Shown piece by piece: positions 54,351 through 64,000 of a DNA stretch of 64,000 bases; position 1 is the first letter of the stretch, and every line of letters starts with the position of its first letter. The position numbers were made by a program, and so were the translations under genes. The DNA comes from Pohlia nutans. Its lineage: Eukaryota > Streptophyta > Bryopsida > Bryales > Mniaceae. The notes under the pieces were generated by a model that did not search any database, was not told the DNA's origin, and saw nothing but the letters and a program-made list of their open reading frames with translations. The stretch lies in assembly GCA_022496805.1 (NCBI GenBank), contig CM040101.1, forward strand, positions 1,180,501-1,244,500, written 5' to 3'.

Positions 54351-54888
54351 TTAACCCCTAAACGTCCTCACCCTCTCCAGATTTGGCAGTTTTGCAAAGA
54401 TGCATTATAAAGTGCAACAAGGAGGGATATTTTGAGCTTCATCTATAAATAAAAGTTGTACATTAGGAATTTTAGATTCTATCCATACCTTTAGATTATA
54501 TCCATACCTTTATATTCAAAATTCTTTTGTAATTTGATTACGAATAAGATATTCACAATCCGTGAATGAAATTTGTTGTGATGGGTTGAAATGTGATACT
54601 CTAAGTGTAGTGATTTTTGGAGATTTTTTGGTTGCTTAATTTTATGACTTGACTTTTTCAGGTGCACTTTTAGACTAAAATCTTCGAATTTTTGAGTGAA
54701 TCACTACAACATGAACTTAGGCATAAAATTTTCACAAATGATCCCCATTCTAATAAGATCACACATGCATGAAGCTAACTTCCCATAAAAGTTTCAGTAA
54801 AAAATTCACACTGCAAAAAGTGCATGATGGATGAGAAAACGGAGTTCGGATCTGTACATCATGCAAAATATGAGTAGTTGGTCCTTAA
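54351..54888 (+). mobile_element. TTAA-flanked MITE, degenerate family A copy
   Basis: TTAACCCCTAAACGTCCTCA at the left, then blocks ATTTGATTACGAATAAGATA, ATACTCTAAGTGTAGTGATT and GGTTGCTTAATTTTATGA collinear with the 22,821 copy. The right end is decayed to GGTCCTTAA. An internal deletion removes part of the TTTGTATAAA region. Confidence 0.72.
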
Positions 54889-56241
54889 AGGACGAAGGGT
54901 TTTTTCCATGAACTGAATGTGTTATAAAATGTGTCTTACATGGCTTTTTTGAAGTTTGAAAGTTATATGAAAGTTATATGAAAGTTGTGATGCACAACTT
55001 GTAGATCCTATCTATACAGTTGAATACCACTAAGATACTTTAGAATTTATACAAATACATTTTAAAAGAAAATCTTTGAATATTCATAAAAATTTCATTT
55101 ATTTATTTTTTAAAATTAAAATTGGCTATAAATATAATGTTCATATCATGGTCATAAGTTGCCAAGATTTATGATCTTTTATATTTTTAGAAACACCAAT
55201 TTAAATAATTGTAGGCAAGTACTAGATAAAATGAACACTTAAAATGAGATGAAGTCTAATGAATATTTAAGCATCTTATTGGAATTCTAATTTTAGCCAA
55301 TCAAAATGAAATTTAAGAAATAATGATTAATTTTGTATTTTTAATGAATTTTAGAAGTTTATAACTTATGAATTATATATCTAATTATTTATGATGAATT
55401 TTTGAAATCCATTTTGATAGAATTAAATCAAAATTCATATTTTAGAATTAGTCTTTATACGTCTTTGCAAAATTGATGAATTATCATGTATTTTTTCAAC
55501 CAATTACAAGTTTGACAATTCTGTAGACTATTTCAGGCACCTTCACTACCAGCTTTCTTTATTGTTTATAGAATTTATTAAAAACTTTGGTTTGGGGATT
55601 TAATTCATTAACTTATATTCAATATACAACAAACCTTGAATTTCTAGTATTGACAAGCTTTCACTACATTTACAAAAATATGGATTTTAAAATAAAATCA
55701 TGTCTGGCACAATCCTAGTATGCAACCAGGTTTTTCTATAAGAGAACTCAACATCTATTGAAAGAATTCGGGTGGACAAAACTACCACAACAACAATTGA
55801 ATTTTTAGAAGTCCGAAGGACTTGCTAGAATCCAAACTCCAATTGAAAGTCTCACTCATCTCTTACTACCGATGTTATTTATTGGTCTAATTATTCAATT
55901 GCGTCCCTCCCCCTTCCCCCCATACTAGGATTGTGCCGAACATAAAAAGGTGCAGTTACCAAAATTACCCACATAACCAAAATTATCTAGCTAATTGCAA
56001 TGTCAATCTTGCCAATCTCAGTGTTTCTTATTGTTTTTTTTATCGTTGAGTTGGTCAACCTGAGGAATGTTGATATTATACAATATTGTAATATATAATT
56101 AAGCATATGATATCAGAAATATCAATAATCAATTATTTGACCAATCATTAATTTATAAAAAATATTTTTAAATTTTTTATTACCATACATCAATTATTTA
56201 TTGTAATCTTGTTATATATTTATTATTATTTCATATTGTGA

Positions 56242-56301
<60 letters not shown>

Positions 56302-56460
56302 GTTGTATTTATATTGTTAAATACCAATATACTATTAATATACCATACAATTCATATGAATATATAACTTATATATTTGTAATATTATATATATTATGGT
56401 TATATCCATATGAATATAAATATATCTAACAGTTATCCAAATGAATATTATATCCAACAG
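54889..56460. other. AT-rich gene-free spacer with AT microsatellite
   Basis: No coding signal. Very AT-rich, with an (AT)n tract at 56,246-56,300. The adjoining 56,340-56,460 repeats ATATGAATATAAATATAT-like phrases and CATATGAATAT. It ends at the TTA target of the Harbinger element. Confidence 0.6.
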
Positions 56461-57017
56461 TTAGGGCCGCTGCACACCTGCGTGAAAGGACAGGTGATAG
56501 GGATCGTGCATACGATGATACCAGATTTTGCATTCACATCTGTGACGGCTATAGTAACCGATCCTACGCGGCAGTTTGATGTGGCATTCCCGAACCGACG
56601 TGTTCGACGCCGTGATTACCAGCTAATGAAACCTTCCATTGCAATTAACGAGAAATTTGCTCACATGCAGTGGTTGGATGAGAAGTGTATATTTAGTCGA
56701 AAATCAGCCGAAAACGTAGATTTAAGGAAAAAAACCCGGGGTTTGTAAAATCGACTACACCACCTCGCTTTAAATCCCCTCGTCACAGCAACTCTTCCCC
56801 TGTTTTCTTGTTTGTGTGTTGCGCAAGATTTTCGAGTGCGTTGGTCTGAGTGATTGCATTGTGATCTGAATTTCGAGTGCGTCCGTTCGAGCGATTGCAA
56901 GTGCATTTGCAAGTGTGCTCTGAGTTTTGGCGACTGCAATTTTGATAGAATTCTTGGAGTCGGCAGTGATTCAGTGTTGCAATTGAATTGGCGTTGCTTG
57001 TTCCGAATTCTTGGAAG

Positions 57018-58887
57018 ATGGTAGACGCCGGTAGTGGGGATTCACGCAGCAATGGAGATCTTCCCGCTCACGCACCAGCTTCAACAAATTCAAGTCAGAG
57101 CACCGAAAGTAAGTACCGAAATTCATCTCTACTTATTATTCGCTTCGATTCTTGATCTATTATCTGCCAAAATTCCTTTGTCATAGATTGAAACCTTGAT
57201 TTCTGCGCTTTGTCTTCAACTAGTTTCCATTACTTGTACTATTCAGAAGCCTGTAAAACATTTCAAGAAAACGATGATTTCAAATAGTTCTGCGATAATT
57301 TTTCTCTAGTTTTGCTGTAGTTTTACCTTGAGACTGATGATTCAACTGCCTTCCATTACTTGTAGTATTCACAATTCTACAAGGCCATATTCGTTAGATT
57401 AAGACGTTTCATTGATGATTCAATTTGTAGGTGCTCCTGGCCAACATATCACTCAGAGGGGGAAAAGAAAGATGGGAGCCATGGCCTCTACGCCGTCTGC
57501 ACCTCATCCACATAGGCGACCTCGCAAAGAGCGTCAACCAAATTGGACTCAAGTAGAGATCTCTGCACTCATCCGTGCGAAGCGTGAGAAGTTCTTTGAC
57601 GAATTGGACAATGTACATGAGCCTAATCTCATGCGGCGGGAAAATACTCAATGGAGATCGATTGCTGACAGGGTGATGGAAATCTGCGGCCAATTGGCAG
57701 AGTGCTATCGAGATTCTGCTGCATGCAAAGACAAGTGGGCTACACTTCTCGTGGACTACAAGAAAATACACGATTATCATAATGGTACTGGCACAAACAA
57801 GGACTATTGGTCAATGAGCTCACCTGAGCGTGCAGCTAAACATCTCCCTCGCAACTTCTTGAAGGAGAACTATGATGACATAGACGATTGGTTCCGCATT
57901 CGCCCAATCATGAATCCTCCGCATTCTCGCGATCTCAGTCAGCCTGGAGATGCCGTCTACAATCGTGCTGAAGTGTTGCATCGTTACAATATACCGAACG
58001 AAGAAAGCAGCGATGTGGATCTTGTGACTGCTGGAGGCATCAACCTCGGCTCTGGAGGCACTCATATTGGCGATGTTCCATCCTTATCAAATTTGAATTT
58101 GAACTCAAGCGCTCTAGTTGAAGCTGACGACCATGGCAAACTGAGAGCATCAGCTAAATGCAAATCCAAAGTAGTGATTCCTGCTCGTGTATCTACCCCT
58201 GCTAGCAACACCCCTGGAGCAGCACCTGCCAACGCTCTCGAGGTCTTGTCATCCTCTGAAGCCTCTTTTGAGGAACTAACTCGAAAGTTTGGCAACACGG
58301 GTCATAGGCGGAAATCACTTTCAGGGCACACAAAAATTGCAGAAGCAACACAGACATCTAGTGACAAGCTTGTAAGCACATTGGAAAAATTGAACGAACG
58401 AGATACTCAACTGCAATGGAAGATATTTCAAGAACAACTCAACTACAACAAAGAACGAGATTTGATTGCCCAGGAGAATGTACGTTTGACTCATGCCAAT
58501 CAAAGTTCTCTTGTACAGGCAATCACTGGCCTGACGAGTGTTCTGAGCTTTGGTTTGCAACCTCGAGTGTATCCTCGGGCGGCATTTGAAGCTCCACCTG
58601 TTCACCAGATGTATGGAGGTCGAGCTCCTAATTACCCCCCAAATGGAGGTCGAGTTCCAAATTACCCTGCTAATTACCCCCCTAATGGAGGTGCAACTTC
58701 TTACTCAACATTCGGAGGTGCAACTTCTTACTCTACGTTCAGAGGTCAAGCTGCCAACACTCCCGACAATGCATACAACCCAATAGGAGTCAACAATGTA
58801 ACAAATCAACCTTCTACACCTTCTAAGGGATATGCAGATTCTACTACTGAAGACGACGATGCTCCAATCTTCAACGTTAACAATTGA
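57018..58887 (+). CDS. Harbinger Myb/trihelix-like ORF1 protein
   Basis: Exon 1 57,018-57,108 (MVDAGSGDSRSNGD...), intron 57,109-57,430 with GTAAGT and TTGTAG, exon 2 to TGA at 58,887; about 515 residues, phase kept. Residues about 55-175 form a Myb/SANT or trihelix domain with spaced Trp residues (PNWTQVEISALIRAKR, NTQWRSIADRVMEICG, CKDKWATLLVDYKKI, DDWFRI). A serine/alanine-rich middle and a helical ERDTQLQWKIFQEQLNY segment follow. The tail contains GGRAPNYPPN/GGATSYSTF repeats. In PIF/Harbinger elements this protein binds DNA and helps the transposase enter the nucleus and act. It appears intact. Confidence 0.9.
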
Positions 58888-59069
58888 GACACCTGTGGAT
58901 TCACCTGCGTGATGACAACAATCATTTACACATCCTCTTATATGCAGATGAACATAGAGCCTAGTATTTGCTTTGTGATTACCTTTTGTATCACACATAG
59001 GAGTCAAATGCAATATATCATAGTGGATGGGTAGAAACAGAAGCAAGCTGGGAGGAAAAAGGTTTAGGC

Positions 59070-59453
59070 AATGGAGTTATCTGTAAAGTCCATCAAATTT
59101 TGAAGAAGATACCATAAATTGTTCTCTATTATACTCTTATTTCTTCACTCCAAATAGTTAGAAGGTGTGAAAGATCTTGGTGGTCTATCATTATTAGGTA
59201 TGTAGGAGGTGTGTAAGAGCTTGGTGGTCTTCAAAAGTTTTCAAAAGTATTTTAGTTCCTTTCTAAGTGCTAAAAAACCTTTGAAAACTTTTGAAGACCA
59301 CCAAGCTCTTACACACCTCTTACACACCTAATAATAATAGACCACCAAAATCTTTCACACCTTCTAACTACTTGGAGTGAACAAATAAGAGTATAGTAAA
59401 ACAAAATTCTTTGTAGATTCATCAAACTCAATGTGACTTTACGGATAACTCAA
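59070..59453. repeat. Long inverted repeat between the two Harbinger genes
   Basis: Two arms of about 170-190 bp, best matched in the inner 100 bp (GTGTGTAAGAGCTTGGTGGT...CTTTTGAAGACCACCAAGCT), around a short loop near 59,255-59,280. Outer blocks (ACTCTTATTTSTTCACTCC and GAGTTATCYGTAAAG) also match in inverse. Each convergent transcript would carry one or both arms and fold on itself, or pair with the other. It may be a nested foldback MITE or the shared 3' ends of the genes. Confidence 0.85.
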
Positions 59454-59471
59454 ATGTGTACTTACTTCTGA

Positions 59472-60818
59472 TCAAATAATGTTTCGTTGCCTGCCAAGAT
59501 ACAGTCCCAATTCTTGCCGCATTTCTTGTGCCTCTGGAATTTGAAGGTTGTCTTCTTGTGGTGGTGGTATGTCCAAATCTTTAGCATCATTGTCATTGGC
59601 TAATCCATCAATCTGCAGTCGTTCCATGAGTAGCTCTACTTCATGAGGATCTTGACCGAGCAGCATGTTGTGAAGGTAGCAGCAGGCCATAACAACATCT
59701 GGCAGAAACGTCACGTGAAGCTCAAATTTCTTCATCAACTCCCGAAAACTTTGTTTAAGTATACCAAAGGAGTTTTCAACAACACTCCTCCCCCGTTTGT
59801 GCTTTCTGTTGTATACTTCCTCTAGCACAGTCAACCTCCCTTCTTTATACGGTATCATAAGCCAGGGAAGAAGGGGGTATCCTTTATCTCCGAGGAGATA
59901 AGGAGGGAATCCTTCATGACGAAGTGGTGGCCCGTCGATGAGATTTCCATCTCTGGCTTTCCTGTAAAGGCCTGACCTCCTCAAAACTCTGACATCGTTC
60001 ATGCTCCCCGGTAGTCCCACATATACATCAAGAAATTTCTTTTGTCTGCTGACAACTGCTTGGCAAACCATGCTATATCCATTTGTCTTGAAGTAAAAAT
60101 AATCCTCTGAGAAGTGTCTCGGCTTTGAAATACTAAAATGAGTCCCGTCAATAGCACCGATGATTCCTGGCAACCCACACCATTCCTGGAACTCTCCCAT
60201 ATTGACTTGTGCTTGAGCACGGTCTGGCCATTTGATTTCATTTTTGAAGCATTCGTTGATAGCAGACACAACTTCTCGTAAAAGTTTTGACACGGTGGAT
60301 AATCCTACAGCGAAATTCTCTGACACTATCAACAATGGAGCTCCTTGAACAAGCTTGTAGATTGCAACAGCTACTCAAACGCGGACAGGAATTGCTTGGC
60401 GAAACTTAGTATTTTGTTTTTCAATGTAGGGCTGCAGAATGCGTGCCAAATTGAAGACTGCCTGCTTCGTCATCCTAAAATTGTCTATCCAACGCTCGTC
60501 ATCATACACGGTGAGCAGAAAAATTGAAAACCAGACCTTTGAACGTGGTTTTACCCACCAACCCAAGTCCTCGTCTAACAAAATCCCAGCATTACTGATA
60601 CGAAAATCATGTAACACAAACGAGATGATACGGTCCATTTCATTCAAGGTATTATGCACACGATGGAAAGGTTGAATCACTGTTGCATCTTCGTCTCTTT
60701 CCGTCTCTTCAGGTGTGGCCATGTTGCTATGAATGTTTTGAAGTAGCAGAATTAGGGCCGCGAGGAAGCCTACAACCTCTCCAGGCTCAGAAAACATCAT
60801 TCTGAAAGACCGTTGCAC
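59472..60818 (-). pseudogene. Harbinger DDE transposase with one in-frame TGA
   Basis: One frame from MQRSFRMMFSEPGE at 60,818 to TAA-type end at 59,472, about 449 codons, broken only by TGA at 60,377-60,375 in IPVRV*VAVAIYKL. The normal family residue there is Arg, so CGA to TGA (a CpG transition) explains it. N-terminal helical DNA-binding part (WWVKPRSKVWFS, FRMTKQAVFNLA). DDE catalytic domain: GAIDGTHFSISKP (D), LLGDKGYPLLPW (D) and RSVVENSFGILKQSFR (E). A second start after the TGA (MLIVSENFAVG) would keep the entire DDE domain but lose the N-terminal part. It is probably inactive but only lately so. Confidence 0.9.
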
Positions 60819-61253
60819 TAGAAACTCCAGAATCTAATCTCCTTCAAATCACTCGACAATCAAATCTTCCGGAATCCACAATCAAAAATGCGCACAGCAC
60901 TCAAACCCTTGCAACTTGCTATACAATTTTAAGAATGAATCGCAAGAAAGTTTGGGCGCCCAAATTGAGCAGGAATTTGAAATTCAAAATCAAATGAGGA
61001 GCCAGTGCGGATGCTCTGATGTGAACACGTAGATACGTACACGATGATAGGTAATAAAAAAAACATTAAACCGCGCTCTGGTGTGAAGCGCAGGAAACGT
61101 AACCCTTCCTTGGCAAAACCCACGAACCTTCGTGAATCTGAAAAAAACCAGTTCCAGTACATACCGTGTGAACAGAACAAGATATTTTGAGAACTTGCGA
61201 TGTTAGACTGTATCACTGATGCGATAAATTAGTCTGGTGTGCAGCGACCCTTA

Positions 61254-62010
61254 TCATATTATGTTATTATGGTTATTATATATCATTGGTAATAATATAT
61301 GTTATGCACTGCCAAAGGTGCAAGGTCACGTTACTCGTATGAGAGCATGGGGAACTTTGGGAACTTAGGCTCAACGCCAAGTTATGCAATGGAACTCGTG
61401 TATTCTCCTATATTACTACACTGGCACTCGGGCTACCGCCGTCAAGCGCGGATGCATTAAAATGGGGTTACACACTCCTACCAGTGTGTAGTGACTTCTG
61501 ACTTTAAGACTCTTCTAACGCTTATGTCTCCTTCATCCACAGCATCGTCCTCAAATTGGCGAAGAATAACACTTTTACATATTAGGGGTTGTCACGGCAC
61601 TTTCTTCCCAATCTCCTTCTTCAGAGAATGCGTATGTGGCACTTTCTCCTTGAATTGTAGAGGATCCATTATCTGAAAATTGAGAAGTTTCACTCTTTCT
61701 CCTTCGGAAGTGAAGAATGGGTGTGAAGATTGAGAATTCTAATCCCAAAAATCAAGCATAATATGGTTGATTGGGCACTTAGGGATTAATTTATTGAAAA
61801 ATAGAAAAAATAAATTTGAAGGTTAAAAATTGGCTATTTGTAAGAGTTTTTGAAGAAGAGATTTCAACAAAGAAATGTCATATAAGTGATTTTATTTTCT
61901 ACAAATGTGTGCGCAAAGTAACCTCTAGATTGTTTCTCATTTTGGATATTCAAAGTCTTAAAAACCATGAAAACCAAAAGTATGAAAACTAAGCAAAGCT
62001 TCATTTTGAA
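61254..62010. other. Gene-free spacer right of the Harbinger element
   Basis: No gene supported. Moderately AT-rich; TTATTATGGTTATTATATATC follows the Harbinger insertion point. A 61-codon open frame at 61,491 lacks any recognisable feature. Confidence 0.4.
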
Positions 62011-62350
62011 CATTAGAAAAATTTCGGGGCCTCAAAGAGACCCTGAGATGTGATCTCATGTGAATAGAAAAAATATTATTAATTTAATGGAAAAAATCCA
62101 ATCTGACGTGGACGGTCGCCGTCCACGTCATATTGGATTTTATTTTAATATAATTTTAATAATTTAATATTAAATAATATTATTTTAATATTATTTTAAT
62201 ATTATGTTGATATTATTTTATTAAAAAAAATTATTTTTTTATTTTTTAATAATAAAAATAAAAATTTATTATTATTATTTTTGCATGAGATCTGCTCATG
62301 CAGATCTCAAATGGAAGGGGCCTCTTGGAGGCCTCAAATTTTTTCTAATG
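62011..62350. mobile_element. AT-rich MITE sharing termini with the large DNA transposon
   Basis: Left CATTAGAAAAATTTCGGGGC then CTCAAAGAGACCC; right, reversed, CATTAGAAAAAATTTGAGGC then CTCCAAGAGGCCCC. This is the same CATTAG(R)-A-rich-then-GGGGCC plan as the termini at 30,466 and 46,807. The 340-bp interior holds two further palindromes (GACGTGGACGGTCGCCGTCC, GAGATCTGCTCATGCAGATC) and AT-only runs. No ORF. It could be a non-autonomous relative mobilised by the same transposase type. Confidence 0.7.
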
Positions 62351-63479
62351 TAGTAAATGATTTTTCAAAATTCCAAAAAACATAGAATACCCAGGGGGTC
62401 ACTTTCAAAAAATTAGAAAACTACGTGAGTTAAAATATAGGGTCCGTTTAATTCATCGTGAGGTAAAATTTCTACCTAATTATAAAATGTTAGATGAAAT
62501 ATAGGATGCTTTAAATTCAAGTAAGAAATAATACTAGAATCTACTTGGAATATACTTAGAATCTTGGATAATATACCTCAAATAGTCCAATTATATGATA
62601 ACCTCTATTTAGATACCCTTTGCACACACGTGTATCTTAAATTACACAAGGAATGACCCGCCCCAAATAGAATATAATTAAAAGGGGGTCATCCACCTTC
62701 AACATATATTTTGGGTGCATCGGCTCATTTTTTCAAAAAGTTATGATACAAGACATAACGTATGTGCAACGTGTGACACCAAAATAGTACTATATTTCAA
62801 GATAATCAATGGCCTAATTTTTTTTTTCTAATTTCGTCTTCTTGTCCATCAATTTACATATTTTTGCTTAGAAAACACTAAACTAAGTTTTAAACTTGTC
62901 ACTAAGTTTTAAACTTGTCACTAAGTTTTAAACTTGTCACTAAGTTTTAAACTAAATAATACTAAGTAATGTAAACTAGGAAACTCATTCCCATAACTTT
63001 TAATTGTTTTGATTAATTTTTGTTATAACAATATAAATTTATTTAGTGGTAGTTCTTATCTTTTTTTTTTGAGGATCCAAATACACTAATAATATATGTA
63101 TATATACACACATAAAATTTAAATATTGTATGATTAAATTAAAATTGTTGTGGTTTGAAGTAAGACCCAAATCACAACTCTTGAATCATGAATATTACAT
63201 CTACAAGAAAACATCTTTAATTCCTTCTGTATTTAAAATACCCCATTCCTTACAAATCATGTGTTTGGATGGCAATTATCGTAGCTTCCTAGCAGCTTGG
63301 TTAGAAAATAAATAATTAAAGGGTTCCTAAATTTATGGGAAATTACTGACCTAGTTTGCCTAAAAAAAAATTAAATATTAAAAGGCCGGCGGTTTCAATA
63401 TATATATTTTTATATGTTACTTCTCAATTTTAATATATATTATTTAACTTTTAACTTATACTTAACTTTTTTTTGAACT
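62351..63479. other. AT-rich gene-free spacer
   Basis: Apart from the 19-bp minisatellite inside it, I see no gene, element terminus or structured repeat. Confidence 0.45.
62882..62955. repeat. 19-bp minisatellite (ACTAAGTTTTAAACTTGTC)
   Basis: Almost four exact copies of a 19-bp unit in tandem, embedded in AT-rich non-coding DNA. Confidence 0.9.
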
Positions 63480-64000
63480 TTAACCCTTAAACGTCCTTAC
63501 CCCTCTCCAGATTTGGAGAATTTCAAAGATGTCTTATAAAATGTAACTAAGAGGGATATTTTGAACTTGATATATGAATAAAAGTTGTACATTATGAATT
63601 TTTGATTCTATCCATACCGTTAGATCTATGATTGTTGTCACCAATATTTTTGTATAAAAATTGAAACTTAAAATTGAAACTTAAAATTGAAAATTCTTTT
63701 GTAATTTGATTACGAATAAGATATTGACAATTTGTACATGAAATTTGTTGTGATTGGTTGAAATGTAATACTCTAAGTGTAGTGATTTTTGGAGATTTTT
63801 TGGTTGCTTAATTTTATGAGTTCACTTTTTTAAGAGCACTTTTACATTGAAATCTTCGAAATTTTGGATGAAGTCACTACAACATGAAATGAGTCATAAA
63901 AATTTCACAAATCATCCCCTTTCTAATCCGATCACACATGCATGAAGCTAATTTGCCATAAAATATATAGTAAAAAATCCACACTTCAAAAAGACAATAA
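63480..64000 (+). mobile_element. TTAA-flanked MITE family A copy, cut by the window end
   Basis: Begins TTAACCCTTAAACGTCCTTA and aligns collinearly with the copy at 22,821 through AATACTCTAAGTGTAGTGAT and beyond. It carries a small duplication of TTGAAACTTAAAA. The right terminus lies outside the window. Confidence 0.8.

Larger units (their letters stand above)
56464..61250. mobile_element. Complete PIF/Harbinger DNA transposon, 4,787 bp
   Basis: Termini GGGCCGCTGCACACC and, inverted, GGGTCGCTGCACACC (one mismatch) flanked by TTA on both sides (56,461-56,463 and 61,251-61,253), the 3-bp duplication expected of this superfamily. Inside are the two standard genes in convergent order: a Myb/trihelix-like protein on the plus strand and a DDE transposase on the minus strand. 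Only one disabling lesion is visible, in the transposase. Confidence 0.93.

Noticed and set aside
1..64000. CRISPR arrays, bacterial operons, rRNA or intact tRNA genes
   Set aside because: None found. The genes have plant-type introns, and the only tRNA-like sequence lacks an intact cloverleaf.

Overview
This is nuclear DNA from a land plant. It contains GT-AG spliced genes, a TIR-NBS-LRR immune receptor gene, plant-type transposable elements and interstitial TTTAGGG telomere-like repeats. The TIR domain opens with a FLSHSGAQK signature. I associate this form with TNLs of mosses and other seed-free plants more than with flowering plants, so a bryophyte-like or other seed-free plant is my best guess. 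A Stowaway-type MITE in an intron would also fit an angiosperm, so the lineage stays open.

Layout. At 0.27-4.25 kb (minus strand) lies a nine-exon housekeeping gene for phosducin-like protein 3 (PLP3/TXNDC9 family), reconstructed from short exons, with a Stowaway-like MITE in intron 2. At 6.8-21.5 kb an array of about 175-bp satellite units is split by one very large (13.5 kb) non-LTR retrotransposon. That element has a 13-bp target-site duplication, ORF1, and a giant ORF2 (APE endonuclease, RT, methyltransferase-like segment, RNase H, Zn motif, restriction-like endonuclease). A 2A-like ribosome-skipping motif sits directly before the ORF2 Met. From 21.5 to 29 kb there is no convincing gene, only repeats with a recurring family of TTAA-flanked MITEs.

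At 30.47-46.81 kb I infer a DNA transposon of about 10 kb with roughly 30-bp imperfect TIRs and three genes: an unknown plus-strand gene, a RING-like gene and a decayed DDE-type transposase. It is interrupted by a young Ty3/gypsy chromovirus (31,888-38,224; LTRs 98.5% identical). A palindromic 11-mer (TGYTGSCARCA) is scattered through the element, in coding and non-coding DNA alike. At 48.47-52.68 kb lies a four-exon TNL gene. At 56.46-61.25 kb lies a complete PIF/Harbinger transposon (TTA target duplication, Myb/trihelix-like ORF and DDE transposase with one nonsense codon). A long inverted repeat lies between its two convergent genes. The last 3 kb hold MITEs and AT-rich DNA.

Only PLP3 and the TNL look like functional host genes. 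The rest is a nested stack of mobile elements. The most unusual items are the dual-endonuclease, 2A-containing LINE and the three-gene DNA transposon with its palindrome array. All positions and identities were read by eye from the sequence; no database search was run.
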